Origin: Micromonospora sp. ATCC 39149
GTDB lineage: Bacteria > Actinomycetota > Actinomycetes > Mycobacteriales > Micromonosporaceae
NCBI RefSeq assembly: GCF_000158815.1
Contig: NZ_GG657738.1
Span: 4,727,947-4,791,946 of the forward strand
Length of the DNA stretch: 64,000 nucleotides
Direction of reading: 5' to 3'
Shown: piece after piece, positions 1 through 10,751 of the stretch
How the letters are laid out: the number at the start of each line of letters is the position of its first letter
Position numbering within the stretch: the stretch's first letter is position 1
Position numbers and translations under genes: made by a program
The notes under the pieces: model-generated
The model's database searches: none
The model's input: only the letters and a program-made list of their open reading frames with translations
What the model was told of the DNA's origin: nothing

Positions 1-334
1 CGTTAATTCTTTGTGAGGTTTCCGGACTCGGCGAATGGTGTCGGGACGGTGGACCCGGCGCGCGGAGGTGGGCGGCTGGAGGTTCGGCCTGCCGGCGCAA
101 ATCGGGAATTTCCGGAATGGCTTGACCCTGCGCTGGCTGAGTGTAACTCTGTAAGTGCGCAGCGTCACCGCGACGAAGGTTCGGCGGCGCGCGGGGAACC
201 AAACCGGGGGGATGCACGGGGCGGCCGGGCCGTGGGCGGACAGTCCGCCCACGACCGACCGCCCCGTGCGCTGTCCGTCTCTGCGCGTAAGGTGGGGGGT
301 CGCGCAGCACTTCGTTCGTTCGACAGGAGCTTCC
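1..334 (+). other. ahcY upstream/leader region without a recognised gene
   Basis: I see no protein-coding gene here; long open frames in this stretch are GC-driven. Its second half holds a strong nested inverted repeat listed separately at 214-269. A purine-rich ribosome binding site (aggag, 325-329) stands six bases before the ahcY ATG at 335. The short string ggggaacc near 193-200 resembles a motif in some riboswitch cores, but the rest of such a core was not found. Confidence 0.5.
214..269 (+). promoter_or_regulatory. Nested hairpin in the ahcY 5' leader
   Basis: The outer arms gcacggggcgg (214-224) and ccgccccgtgc (259-269) are perfectly complementary over 11 bp. They enclose a perfect 9-bp hairpin with arms 232-240 and 244-252 and loop cag. 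The structure ends about 65 bases before the ahcY start. It could be a leader attenuator, part of a metabolite-sensing RNA or a terminator for upstream transcription. I do not see the conserved core of the SAH riboswitch, so the function is open. Confidence 0.5.
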
Positions 335-1834
<1,500 letters not shown>

Positions 1835-1843
1835 GCCGGCACG

Positions 1844-1886
1844 AAAGGGACCGGGTCGGCCGCGTGGCGGCGGGCCCGGTCCCTTT
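1844..1886 (+). terminator. Rho-independent terminator after ahcY
   Basis: Perfect 12-bp stem: aaagggaccggg (1844-1855) pairs with cccggtcccttt (1875-1886), 10 bases after the ahcY stop. The stem ends in a T-run (ttt) and separates ahcY from the iron-uptake operon. Confidence 0.85.
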
Positions 1887-1974
1887 GCGTACGCCGGTGG
1901 CGAGCCGGTCGGGTGGCCCGGATCGGCCGGGCGAGGTGGCGAAGAACAACTTGACGGGGCCCGGGGGGCGGGAG

Positions 1975-1993
1975 GAAGGTATGGCTGCCCTAA
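1975..1993 (+). promoter_or_regulatory. IdeR/DtxR-type iron box upstream of efeUOB
   Basis: The 19 bases gaaggtatggctgccctaa match 15 of 19 positions of the known IdeR/DtxR operator TWAGGTWAGSCTWACCTWA. The site lies 36 bases before efeU. A -35-like ttgacg is at 1951-1956, so a bound repressor would overlap the likely -10 region. This predicts repression of efeUOB by ferrous-iron-loaded IdeR. The match is seen in the sequence; regulation is inferred. Confidence 0.75.
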
Positions 1994-2029
1994 GTTAACC
2001 GAGGCAATCCGATCGACTACGGAGCATGG

Positions 2030-2923
2030 ATGTTCGCCACCTACCTGATCGGCCTGCGGGAGGGCCTGGAAGCGACCCTCGTTGTCAGCATTCTGGTCGC
2101 CTTCCTGGTGAAGTCGCAGCGCCGGGACCGGCTGCCGCAGGTGTGGGGCGGCGTCGGGCTCGCGGTGGCGCTGTCGGTGCTCGTCGGGTGGCTGATCGAG
2201 TACACCTCGACCTCGCTGCTGGCCCGCTCCGAGGACCGGGAACTGTTCGAGGCGGTCACCTCCGTGGCGGCCGTCGCCTTCGTCACCTGGATGATCTTCT
2301 GGATGCGCCGGGCGGCCCGGACAATCGCCGGTGAGCTGCGCGGCCGGCTCACCGAGGCGCTCGCGGTCGGCTCCCTCGCGGTAGCCGGGATGGCCTTCCT
2401 CGCGGTGATCCGGGAGGGGCTGGAGACTGCCCTCATCTTCTACTCCGCCGCCCAGGGCGCGGCCGGCGACAGCGGGCCGCTGCTGGCCCTGCTCGCCGGC
2501 ATCGCCAGCGCCGTGGCGATCGGCGTGGGCCTCTACTTCAGCGCCCTGAGGATCAACCTGTCGACGTTCTTCACCTGGACCGGCGCCCTGCTGATCCTGG
2601 TCGCCGCCGGCATTCTCAAGTACGGCGTGCACGACTTCCAGGAGGCCGGCGTCCTGCCCGGCCTGAACAACCTGGCCTTCGACATCAGCGCGACCCTCGA
2701 CCCGAGCACCTGGTACGCCGCCCTGCTCGCCGGGATGTTCAACGTCACCCCCGCCCCGAGCGTGCTGGAGATGGTCGCCTGGGTCGCGTACGCGGTGCCG
2801 GTGCTGGTGCTGTTCCTGCGCCGTCCCGCGCCCCGTGCCGGGGCGAGCGCGCCCACCCCGCCGGCGGGTGTCGCCGGCATCACCGAATCCACCGGTCCGG
2901 CGCCCACGTCGCCGCGCGCCTGA
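2030..2923 (+). CDS. efeU: EfeU, FTR1-family high-affinity iron permease
   Basis: Inner-membrane iron permease of the EfeUOB system, related to yeast Ftr1p. Two REGLE motifs, the hallmark iron-relay sequences of the family, are seen: LREGLEATLV at about residue 9 and VIREGLETALI in the middle of the protein. The 297 residues contain about seven hydrophobic segments, and the C-terminal tail is a short Pro/Ala-rich extension. ATG 2030 has ggag six bases upstream. It is first in an operon with efeO (22-base gap) and efeB, behind an IdeR-like box, which fits induction by iron limitation. Confidence 0.95.
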   Translation: MFATYLIGLREGLEATLVVSILVAFLVKSQRRDRLPQVWGGVGLAVALSVLVGWLIEYTSTSLLARSEDRELFEAVTSVAAVAFVTWMIFWMRRAARTIAGELRGRLTEALAVGSLAVAGMAFLAVIREGLETALIFYSAAQGAAGDSGPLLALLAGIASAVAIGVGLYFSALRINLSTFFTWTGALLILVAAGILKYGVHDFQEAGVLPGLNNLAFDISATLDPSTWYAALLAGMFNVTPAPSVLEMVAWVAYAVPVLVLFLRRPAPRAGASAPTPPAGVAGITESTGPAPTSPRA

Positions 2924-2945
2924 CCATCTCGAGGAGAAAAGCCCG

Positions 2946-4079
2946 ATGCGTACCAGCCGCTTCCTGGTGCTCGCCGCCGCCGGCGTGCTTGCCACCACCG
3001 GCCTCGCCGCCTGCGGCGGGGCGGACAAGGACGCCGACCAGGCCGACAGCGGCCCGATCGCCGTCAAGGCGACCGACACCGCCTGCGAGGTCGGCCGGAC
3101 GGAACTGGCCGCCGGCCAGACCGTCTTCGAGGTGACGAACTCCGGCGCCAAGGTGACCGAGTTCTACGTCTACGCCGCCGGGGACCGGGTGATGGGCGAG
3201 GTCGAGAACATCGCCCCCGGCCTCAAGCGCGAGTTGCGCGTGGAGCTGCCCGCCGGAACGTATGAGACGGCCTGCAAGCCCGGGATGAGCGGCAAGGGCA
3301 TCCGGGGGGCCCTGAAGGTCAGCGGCACCCCCGCGACCGTAGCCCCCGACGCCGCGCTGGCCGAGGCCACCGCGAGCTACCAGCGGTACGTCACCAGCCA
3401 GACCGCCGCGCTGCTGACGAAGACCGAGGAGTTCGTCGCCGCCGTCAAGGCCGGGGACGTGGCGAAGGCCAAGGCGTTGTACCCGGTGGCCCGCACCTAC
3501 TGGGAGCGGATCGAGCCGGTCGCGGAGAGCTTCGGCGACCTCGACCCGAAGATCGACGGCCGCGAGGAGGTCGTCGAGGAGGGCATGGAGTTCACCGGCT
3601 TCCACCGGATCGAGAAGGACCTCTGGACCACCGGCGACATCAGCGCCGACGGGCCGATCGCCGACCAGCTGCTCACCGACGTCAAGGCGATCGTCGCCAA
3701 GGCCAACGCCGAGAAGCTCACCCCGCTCCAACTCGCCAACGGCGCGAAGGCGCTGCTCGACGAGGTCGCCAGCGGCAAGATCACCGGCGAGGAGGAGCGG
3801 TACTCGCACACCGACCTGTGGGACTTCAACGCCAACCTGGAGGGCTCGAAGGCCGCGATCGCGGCGCTGCGCCCGGCCCTGGAGCAGCGCGCTCCCGAAC
3901 TGGTCGCCCAGCTCGACTCCGAGTTCACCAACGTCGAAACGGTGCTCGACAAGCACCGTGACGGCGACGGCTGGAAGCTGCACACCGCGCTGAGCAAGGC
4001 CGAGCTGAAGGAGCTGTCGGACGGCATCAACGCGCTGGCCGAGCCGGTCAGCAAGGTCGCCGCGGTCGTCGCCCGGTGA
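2946..4079 (+). CDS. efeO: EfeO, iron-uptake lipoprotein (cupredoxin plus M75 imelysin-like domain)
   Basis: Cell-surface component of EfeUOB, thought to bind iron and pass it to EfeU. The 377-residue protein begins with a lipoprotein signal and lipobox (TTGLAAC). An N-terminal cupredoxin-like domain (about residues 38-125) follows, then the helical M75 domain with the HxxE metal motif in TGFHRIEKDLW. ATG 2946 was chosen because gaggag lies just upstream and the signal peptide starts there; a longer open frame begins inside efeU. This is the two-domain form of EfeO. Identification is secure. Confidence 0.94.
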   Translation: MRTSRFLVLAAAGVLATTGLAACGGADKDADQADSGPIAVKATDTACEVGRTELAAGQTVFEVTNSGAKVTEFYVYAAGDRVMGEVENIAPGLKRELRVELPAGTYETACKPGMSGKGIRGALKVSGTPATVAPDAALAEATASYQRYVTSQTAALLTKTEEFVAAVKAGDVAKAKALYPVARTYWERIEPVAESFGDLDPKIDGREEVVEEGMEFTGFHRIEKDLWTTGDISADGPIADQLLTDVKAIVAKANAEKLTPLQLANGAKALLDEVASGKITGEEERYSHTDLWDFNANLEGSKAAIAALRPALEQRAPELVAQLDSEFTNVETVLDKHRDGDGWKLHTALSKAELKELSDGINALAEPVSKVAAVVAR

Positions 4080-4124
4080 CCTGCGGTCCTGGTGAGCACA
4101 CCGACGAGCAGAGAGGCTGGCGGC

Positions 4125-5435
4125 ATGAGCGAGCGCGGTGAGCGAATCATCGGGCGCGGCGCGAGCGGGCTGTCCCGGCGGCGGGCGATCACGCTTGCCG
4201 GCGCGGGGGTCGCTGGGGTGGCGGGCGTCGCCGCCGGGGCCGGCGTGCTGGCCCGCGGCAGGGCGGAACACGCCTCGGCGAATCAGGGCGCGGCGGCCGG
4301 TGCGGTGCCGTTCCACGGCGAGCACCAGGCCGGCATCACCACCCCGGCCCAGGACCGGCTGCACTTCGTCGCCTTCGACGTGATCACCAAGGACCGGGCC
4401 CGCCTGGTCGAGCTGCTCGGCGATTGGACGGCCGCCGCCGCCCGGATGACCGCCGGTAAGGACGCCGGGGTGACCGGCGCGGTCGGCGGCGTGCCGGAGG
4501 CCCCGCCGGACGACACCGGCGAGGCCCTCGGGTTGCCCCCGTCCCAGCTCACCCTCACCATCGGCTTCGGGCCGGCGCTGTTCCGCGACGCCCAGGGCCG
4601 GGACCGGTTCGGCATCGCCGACCGCCGCCCGGCCGCGCTGGCCGACCTGCCGCACTTCGCCGGGGACGCGCTGCGGCCGGAGATCTCCGGCGGTGACCTC
4701 TGCGTCCAGGCCTGCGCCAACGACCCCCAGGTGGCGGTGCACGCCATCCGCAACCTGGCCCGCATCGGCATGGGCGTGGTCAGCGTCCGCTGGTCGCAGC
4801 TCGGTTTCGGCCGTACCTCGTCGACCTCGACTGGGCAGGCCACCCCGCGCAACCTGTTCGGCTTCAAGGACGGCACGGCCAACCTCAAGGCCGAGGACGA
4901 CGGGCTGCTGCGCGAACACCTCTGGGTCCAGCCCGGCGACGGCCCGGACTGGATGACCGGCGGGTCGTACCTGGTCACCCGGAAGATCCGGATGCTCGTC
5001 GAGACCTGGGACCGCAGCTCGCTGGTCGAGCAGGAGCAGATCGTCGGCCGGGCCAAGGGCAGCGGCGCGCCGCTGGGCCGGGCCGACGAGTTCGACGAGC
5101 CCGACTTCGCCGCGAAGGGCGACGACGGCCAACCGGTGATCGCCGAGAGTGCGCACGTGCGGCTGGCCCATCCGGACGCCAACGACGGCGCGCGGCTGCT
5201 GCGCCGGGGATACAACTTTGTGGACGGCTCCGACGGGCTGGGCCGGCTCGACGCCGGGCTGTTCTTCATCGCCTACCAGCGGGACCCGCGCAAGCAGTTC
5301 GTGCCCATCCAGACCCGGCTGGCCCGCAACGACGCGATGAACGAGTACCTGCGGCACGTCTCCAGCGCCGTCTTCGCCTGCCCGCCGGGGGTGCGCGACG
5401 GCGGCGACCACTGGGGCCGGGCGCTGTTCGGCTGA
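4125..5435 (+). CDS. efeB: EfeB, Tat-exported Dyp-type haem peroxidase (deferrochelatase)
   Basis: Third component of the ferrous/haem iron system: a dye-decolorizing-type peroxidase exported folded by Tat. The N-terminus carries a twin-arginine signal (SRRRAITLAGAG), followed by a hydrophobic stretch. The Dyp signature GFKDGTAN (GxxDG) supplies the distal Asp. A C-terminal segment with SDGLGRLDAGLFF and AYQRDPRKQF is typical of the family. ATG 4125 has gagagg 10 bases upstream; an ATG at 4092 is possible but lacks a good site. It ends the operon 73 bases before mtrA. Confidence 0.95.
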   Translation: MSERGERIIGRGASGLSRRRAITLAGAGVAGVAGVAAGAGVLARGRAEHASANQGAAAGAVPFHGEHQAGITTPAQDRLHFVAFDVITKDRARLVELLGDWTAAAARMTAGKDAGVTGAVGGVPEAPPDDTGEALGLPPSQLTLTIGFGPALFRDAQGRDRFGIADRRPAALADLPHFAGDALRPEISGGDLCVQACANDPQVAVHAIRNLARIGMGVVSVRWSQLGFGRTSSTSTGQATPRNLFGFKDGTANLKAEDDGLLREHLWVQPGDGPDWMTGGSYLVTRKIRMLVETWDRSSLVEQEQIVGRAKGSGAPLGRADEFDEPDFAAKGDDGQPVIAESAHVRLAHPDANDGARLLRRGYNFVDGSDGLGRLDAGLFFIAYQRDPRKQFVPIQTRLARNDAMNEYLRHVSSAVFACPPGVRDGGDHWGRALFG

Positions 5436-5508
5436 GCTGGCGACCCGCCGGCGGCCCGCGGACGATGCCGATCCCACCGACTCGGGGGAGGATGGAAGTA
5501 TAGATCCC

Positions 5509-6198
5509 ATGAGAGCCCGGGTACTGGTGGTCGACGACGACCCCGCGCTCGCCGAGATGCTCGGCATCGTCCTGCGCAGCGAGGGCTTTCTGCCCTCGTT
5601 CGTCGCCGACGGGGAACGGGCCCTGGCCGCGTTCCGGGAGAATCGGCCCGACATAGTCCTGCTCGACCTGATGCTGCCCGGGATGAGCGGTATCGACGTG
5701 GCCCGGGCGATCCGGGGCGAGTCCGGCGTGCCGATCGTGATGCTCACGGCGAAGAGCGACACCGTGGACGTGGTACTCGGTCTGGAGTCCGGCGCGGACG
5801 ACTACGTGGTCAAGCCGTTCAAGCCCAAGGAACTGGTGGCCCGGATGCGGGCCCGGTTGCGCCGGGGCGAGGACGTGGCCCCGGAGCTGCTGACCGTCGG
5901 CCCGCCCGGCAACCAGATCAGCATCGACGTGCCCGCGCACACCGTGAGCCGCAACGGCGAGGAGGTGAAGCTGACGCCGCTGGAGTTCGACCTGCTGGTC
6001 GCGCTCGCCCGCAAGCCGCGCCAGGTCTTCACCCGCGAGGTGCTGCTGGAGCAGGTCTGGGGGTACCGGCACGCCGCGGACACCCGCCTGGTCAACGTGC
6101 ACGTGCAGCGGCTGCGGGCCAAGATCGAGCCGGACCCGGAGCGTCCCGAGATCATCCTGACGGTGCGGGGCGTGGGCTACAAGGCGGGCACGGGGTAG
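5509..6198 (+). CDS. mtrA: MtrA, OmpR-family response regulator
   Basis: Essential-type actinobacterial response regulator that, with MtrB, controls cell-wall homeostasis, division and osmotic response. The receiver domain has the acidic pocket VVDDD, phospho-acceptor Asp53 in LLDLMLPG and Lys102 in VVKPFKP. The C-terminal winged helix contains LTPLEFDLLVAL and VNVHVQRLRAKIEPDP. Length 229 matches the family. A tatagat string lies only a few bases before the ATG, so the transcript may be nearly leaderless; this is inference. mtrB follows 13 bases downstream. Confidence 0.96.
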   Translation: MRARVLVVDDDPALAEMLGIVLRSEGFLPSFVADGERALAAFRENRPDIVLLDLMLPGMSGIDVARAIRGESGVPIVMLTAKSDTVDVVLGLESGADDYVVKPFKPKELVARMRARLRRGEDVAPELLTVGPPGNQISIDVPAHTVSRNGEEVKLTPLEFDLLVALARKPRQVFTREVLLEQVWGYRHAADTRLVNVHVQRLRAKIEPDPERPEIILTVRGVGYKAGTG

Positions 6199-6211
6199 CC
6201 TTGGCCGCACT

Positions 6212-7966
6212 GTGACCACCTCCCCGCCCTCCGATTCCGCACCCACGGTCACCCGCCGGTCACCCGCCGCGTGGGAGCTGTGGCGTGCGCTGTCCGGCCG
6301 GGTGGCCCGGCTGGTGGCCGGCCTGCACCAGACGTGGCGTCGCTCACTCCAGGTCCGGGTGGTGACCATCACACTGGTCGCCTCCAGCCTGCTCGTCGGC
6401 GGTTTCGCCTACCTCATCGCTGACAAGATCACCAACATCCTGCTGGAGAACGCCGAAACAGACGTCCGGCTGCGGCTCAGCAGTGGCAGCGACTACGCGG
6501 CCAAACAGTTCAGCCTGTTCAGCCAGGCGCAGGAGGCCCAACTCCAGGACACCATCGACGGCACGGTCAACTACCTGGCCGGCGGCGACCCGCAGCAGAC
6601 CAGCGGGGTGGTGGTGGCGATCACGGCCGACAACTACACCGGGATCATCGAGCCGCGCTCCTCACCCGACGTGGACGTCCGGCCGCTGATCAGCCGAGAG
6701 CTGCGGGCCACGGTCGCCGACGGCAACATCGCCAGCCAGATCCGCACCGGCCGGCTCACCGGAGACACCACGAAATACCTGGTGTACGGCTCCCCGGTAC
6801 CGACCCGGTTCGGCCAGGTGGAGCTGTACTACCTCGTCCCGCTGACCCGGCAGGACGCCACGGCGACCGACGCCCGGGCCACCGTGGTGGCCACCGGGGC
6901 GGCCCTGGTGCTGCTGCTCGGCCTGCTCGCCGCCCTGGTCACCCGGCTGGTGGTGACGCCCGTGCGGGTGGCCGCCCGGACGGCCCAGCGGCTCTCCGCC
7001 GGCCTGCTCGATCAGCGGATGGCCGTCAACGGGGAGGACGACCTGGCGCTGCTGGCCGCCTCGTTCAACCAGATGGCGACCAACTTGCAACGACAGATCC
7101 TCCGGCTGGAGGAAATGTCCCGCCTGCAACGCCGGTTCACCTCCGACGTCTCGCACGAGCTGCGTACCCCGCTGACCACCGTCCGGATGGCCGCCGACCT
7201 GATCTTCGCCGAGCGGGAGGAGTTCGAGCCGGCCGTGGCCCGCAGCGCCGAGCTGCTCCAGGCCGAGCTGGACCGGTTCGAGGAGCTGCTCACCGACCTG
7301 CTGGAGATCAGCCGGTTCGACGCGGGGTTCGCCATGCTGGACGCCGAACCGACCGACCTGGTCCCGGTGGTGCACCGGGTGACCGACCGGCTGGCCGGGC
7401 TGGCCGAGCGGGTCGGTGTCACCATCGACCTGGACATGCCGGACACCCCGGTGATCGCCGAGGTGGACCCGCGCCGCGTCGAGCGGGTGCTGCGCAACCT
7501 GGTCGGCAACGCCGTCGAGCACGGCGAGGGCAAGCCCGTCCTGATCACCCTCGGGCAGGACCGGGCGGCCGTCGCCGTGACCGTCCGGGACCACGGGGTG
7601 GGTCTCAAACCGGGCGAGGAGAAGCTGGTCTTCAACCGATTCTGGCGGGCCGACCCGTCCCGGGCGCGGCAGACCGGTGGCACCGGCCTCGGCCTGTCCA
7701 TCAGCCTGGAGGACGCCCGGCTGCACGGCGGTTGGCTGGAGGCGTGGGGCGCGCCCGGGCAGGGCGCGCAGTTCCGGCTCACCCTGCCCGCCCGGTCCGG
7801 CGACCGGCTGACCACGTCGCCGCTACGGTTGGTCCCCGCCGACGCCATCCTGCCCTTCGGCGGCCCCCGGGCCGGCGGGCTGCTCGACATCGGCCCCGGC
7901 ACCGGGGGAGCCCTGGCCGTCGGGCCGGCGACGGGGGCCGACGACCGGGCGGAGGTGGGGTCGTGA
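6212..7966 (+). CDS. mtrB: MtrB, sensor histidine kinase
   Basis: Membrane histidine kinase that phosphorylates MtrA. The 584-residue protein has two TM segments (about 48-70 and 226-248) flanking an extracytoplasmic domain. A HAMP linker, the dimerization box with His near residue 315 (SDVSHELRTPLTTVRM) and an ATPase domain with the N-box NLVGNAVEH and G-boxes DHGVGL and GGTGLGLSIS follow. GTG 6212 is the start nearest mtrA. The stop overlaps the lpqB start in GTGA, giving translational coupling. Confidence 0.96.
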   Translation: MTTSPPSDSAPTVTRRSPAAWELWRALSGRVARLVAGLHQTWRRSLQVRVVTITLVASSLLVGGFAYLIADKITNILLENAETDVRLRLSSGSDYAAKQFSLFSQAQEAQLQDTIDGTVNYLAGGDPQQTSGVVVAITADNYTGIIEPRSSPDVDVRPLISRELRATVADGNIASQIRTGRLTGDTTKYLVYGSPVPTRFGQVELYYLVPLTRQDATATDARATVVATGAALVLLLGLLAALVTRLVVTPVRVAARTAQRLSAGLLDQRMAVNGEDDLALLAASFNQMATNLQRQILRLEEMSRLQRRFTSDVSHELRTPLTTVRMAADLIFAEREEFEPAVARSAELLQAELDRFEELLTDLLEISRFDAGFAMLDAEPTDLVPVVHRVTDRLAGLAERVGVTIDLDMPDTPVIAEVDPRRVERVLRNLVGNAVEHGEGKPVLITLGQDRAAVAVTVRDHGVGLKPGEEKLVFNRFWRADPSRARQTGGTGLGLSISLEDARLHGGWLEAWGAPGQGAQFRLTLPARSGDRLTTSPLRLVPADAILPFGGPRAGGLLDIGPGTGGALAVGPATGADDRAEVGS

Positions 7967-9783
7967 GGCGGCAGGGCCGGTTCGCCGGGCTGCTCGCCGG
8001 GGCGCTCCTGCTCACCGGGGCGGCCGGTTGTGGCATCCCCGAGAGGTCCGACGTCAAGGTGGACGGGCAGGTCGCCGCCGCCAAGTCCGGCTCGTCGAGC
8101 TTCCGCCGTGACGAGCCGCCGAACCGGCTCGCCAGCGGTACCGACCGCGCGGCCTTCGTCACCAACTTCCTTTCGGCCGCCGCCGGCGAGGCGGACCGTG
8201 CCTACTACCGGGTCAAGCAGTTCGTCGCCCCCGAGGGGCGCAGTCGGATTCAGGAGAAGCAGCAGCCCAGCGAGGTGACCCTCACCGTCGTGCGGCTGCG
8301 CGAGGCGCCGGTGATCACCGACAGCACGGACGGCACCCGGGTCACGCTGCGGGTGCAGCAGATTGGCCTGCTGCGCGCCGACGGCACCCTCATGCCGCCG
8401 GTGGCCACCGAGACCGAGTACCGGTTCGAGCTGCGCGCCGCCGCCCAGGAGGACAAGCCGGACACCGGCTGGTACGTCGCCGACCCGCCGCCGAACGTGC
8501 TGCTGCTCAGCGATCAGGCGCTGCGGCAGTACTACCAGACCCACATCGTCTACTTCTGGAACACCAGTCGCACCCAGCTCGTGCCCGACCAGCGTTACCT
8601 GCCGCTGGCCGTGCCCGACGAGCGGCGGGTCACCGAGGTGGTGAAGTGGCTGACCGCCGGGCCGTCGGAGTGGCTGGGGCCCGGGACGAGCCGGCTGCCC
8701 GACGGCACCCGGCTGATCAACAACGCGACCGGGGCGGACGGGCGGTGGGAGGTCAACCTCGACATGCCCGTGGACGCGGACGACCGGCGGGTGGAGGACT
8801 TCGTCGACCAGCTCGCCTGGTCGCTGCCGGAGCTGGACGGCCAGCTCGAACTGCGGATCCACAACCAGACCCGGGTGACGGTGCCCGACCTCAGACAGCG
8901 CCGACGGGCCCGCCTGGCCTACCCGCTCAGCGCCAACCCGCAGCGGTTCTGCGTCTACGACGGCGCGGTCCACCCGCTCGACTTCGGCGGCGGTGAGGCG
9001 TTCGGTGTCGCGCCGGTCACCGAGGCGGTCAACAAGGGCGTCGTCTCGGCCGGGTTCAGCCGCTCCCACGACGGGATCCGCGCCGCGCTGGTGACCGCCG
9101 GGGCGGACAAGCGGCAGCGGCTGGTGGTCGGTGTCGGCGCGGCGCCGGTGTCGATCGTCCAGCGCGGCACCCGCACGTTCGCCGCGATGGGCCGGCCGGT
9201 GTGGCTGCGCTCGCCGGCCCCGGACCGGCCGCAGGGCCTGGTGGTGGCCGACGGCACGCTCTACCGCTTCGACTCCGGCGCCCAGTTGCGGGCCGTCCCG
9301 CTGACCGCCGAAGGCAAGGTGACGGCGGTGGCGGCGTCGCTGGACGGGCACCGCATCGCGGTGATCGTCGGCGGCGCGCTGTACGTCGCGGCGGTCAACC
9401 TCAACGGCGGCGTGGTCACCGTGGGCCCGGCGCGTCGGCTGGTCACCTCGCTGACCGACCTCTCCGCGGTCGACTGGGCGGGGGAGAACACCCTGCACCT
9501 GGCGGGCTCCGCCGGGCGGCCGGCGATCTACGACATCAGCGTGGACGGCGCCCTGGAGACGCCGCTGCGCCGGGACGTCGGCGCCCGGGTCACGCACCTG
9601 TCGTCGTACCCGCTGAACGCGGTGGCGCCGTTTCCCAACGGGAACCTGATGTACGAGGCGAACGGGGTGGCGTACCGCAACAGCCCGTTCGACACGATCA
9701 AGCGGGACGAGGTGCGGGACGTGACGCCTCCGCTGGCCGGGGTGCAGGCCGGCAACCCGACCGCCCCCTTCTTCCTCTACTGA
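7963..9783 (+). CDS. lpqB: LpqB, GerMN-domain lipoprotein of the MtrAB system
   Basis: Surface lipoprotein known to interact with the extracellular domain of MtrB and tune MtrA phosphorylation. The 606-residue protein has a signal peptide with lipobox GAAGC, an N-terminal LpqB domain, a GerMN domain in the middle and a C-terminal beta-propeller-like region with repeated VxVxxDG-type strands. The start is GTG 7963, which overlaps the mtrB stop by four bases. Gene order mtrA-mtrB-lpqB is the actinobacterial standard and supports the call. Confidence 0.94.
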   Translation: MRRQGRFAGLLAGALLLTGAAGCGIPERSDVKVDGQVAAAKSGSSSFRRDEPPNRLASGTDRAAFVTNFLSAAAGEADRAYYRVKQFVAPEGRSRIQEKQQPSEVTLTVVRLREAPVITDSTDGTRVTLRVQQIGLLRADGTLMPPVATETEYRFELRAAAQEDKPDTGWYVADPPPNVLLLSDQALRQYYQTHIVYFWNTSRTQLVPDQRYLPLAVPDERRVTEVVKWLTAGPSEWLGPGTSRLPDGTRLINNATGADGRWEVNLDMPVDADDRRVEDFVDQLAWSLPELDGQLELRIHNQTRVTVPDLRQRRRARLAYPLSANPQRFCVYDGAVHPLDFGGGEAFGVAPVTEAVNKGVVSAGFSRSHDGIRAALVTAGADKRQRLVVGVGAAPVSIVQRGTRTFAAMGRPVWLRSPAPDRPQGLVVADGTLYRFDSGAQLRAVPLTAEGKVTAVAASLDGHRIAVIVGGALYVAAVNLNGGVVTVGPARRLVTSLTDLSAVDWAGENTLHLAGSAGRPAIYDISVDGALETPLRRDVGARVTHLSSYPLNAVAPFPNGNLMYEANGVAYRNSPFDTIKRDEVRDVTPPLAGVQAGNPTAPFFLY

Positions 9784-9784
9784 G

Positions 9785-10501
9785 GTGCGCGCGGTCGCCG
9801 GCCTCTGGGCGGATCTGGCCGACCTGGTGCTGCCCGTGGAGTGCGCCGGTTGCCGGGAGCGCCGGGCGGCCCGGTACGGGTTCTGCCCCGGCTGCGTGAC
9901 GGCCCTGGCGGCGCTGCGGCCCCGACCGGTGCGCCCCACCGCGGCCCCGCCGGGACTGCCCCCGTGCGTCGCCCTCGGCCCGTACGGCGGCGCGCTGCGG
10001 GAGGCGCTGCTGGCGTACAAGGAACGGGGCCGGCACGGGCTGGCCCGGCCGCTGGGCGGGCTGCTCGCCGAGGTGGTGGCTGGTGCGGTCGGCGCGGCAC
10101 GGCCGGTGCTGCTGGTTCCGGTGCCGGACACCGCGATGGCGGCCCGCGCCAGGTACGGCGACCACCTCGACCGGCTGGCCCGGCACGCGGCGGCCCGACT
10201 GAGCCGGGCCGGCTGGCCCGTGCAGGTGCTCCGGCCGTTGCGGGCGCTGCCCCGACCGGACTCGGCCACCCTGGACAGCGCGGGCCGGGCCCGTGCGGCG
10301 CAGTCGGCCTTCCGGGCCCGGCCGAGGACCGCCCCGCCCAGGGCCCGCGCCGGGGCGCCGGTGCCGGTGGTCGTGCTGCTCGACGACATCGTCACCACCG
10401 GCGTCACCCTGGCCGCCGCAGCCCGGGTGCTGAGCGCGACCGGCCTGTCGCCCATGGTCGCGGCGGTCCTCGCCGCGACGGAGAAACGCCACCGTTCGTG
10501 A
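9785..10501 (+). CDS. comF: ComF-family phosphoribosyltransferase-like protein
   Basis: Homologue of ComF, a PRTase-fold protein needed for DNA uptake in naturally competent bacteria; in actinobacteria its role is uncertain. The 238 residues show an N-terminal zinc-finger-like CAGCRERRAARYGFCPGC and the PRTase pyrophosphate motif VVVLLDDIVTTGVTL near the C-terminus. The start is GTG 9785, one base after the lpqB stop, so it belongs to the mtrAB-lpqB operon. No nearby competence genes are seen. Confidence 0.9.
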   Translation: MRAVAGLWADLADLVLPVECAGCRERRAARYGFCPGCVTALAALRPRPVRPTAAPPGLPPCVALGPYGGALREALLAYKERGRHGLARPLGGLLAEVVAGAVGAARPVLLVPVPDTAMAARARYGDHLDRLARHAAARLSRAGWPVQVLRPLRALPRPDSATLDSAGRARAAQSAFRARPRTAPPRARAGAPVPVVVLLDDIVTTGVTLAAAARVLSATGLSPMVAAVLAATEKRHRS

Positions 10502-10751
10502 CTCAACGTGTTTCTGATTCACCCGACCGTGTGGGGCCTGTGAAAATTCTGAGGCTTTGCGCGATGGGGGGTGACGGCCGGGCGAACAGGGGTTAGCGTT
10601 TTCGTGTCGGGGGTAGGAAGGCATTCCACTCGCCCCCGGCGGTGAGAGGAGGCGTAACCGCACTGACCCGGTCGACGCCGAACGAGGGTTCCCCTGAAGG
10701 CGAGCCGGCCGGGATTTCCGGATCGAAGACCGTCCGAACAAGGGAGGTCAC

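Noticed and set aside
155..334. SAH or c-di-AMP riboswitch in the ahcY leader
   Set aside because: Only fragments of possible cores (ggggaacc) are visible; the conserved set is missing, so it is kept as an unnamed structure.
2880..5762. 960-codon open frame opposite efeO and efeB
   Set aside because: Low-complexity product without motifs; both plus-strand genes are well identified.
7012..10506. Very long minus-strand open frame opposite mtrB, lpqB and comF
   Set aside because: Caused by GC-rich codon phase; no start site, motif or conserved content.
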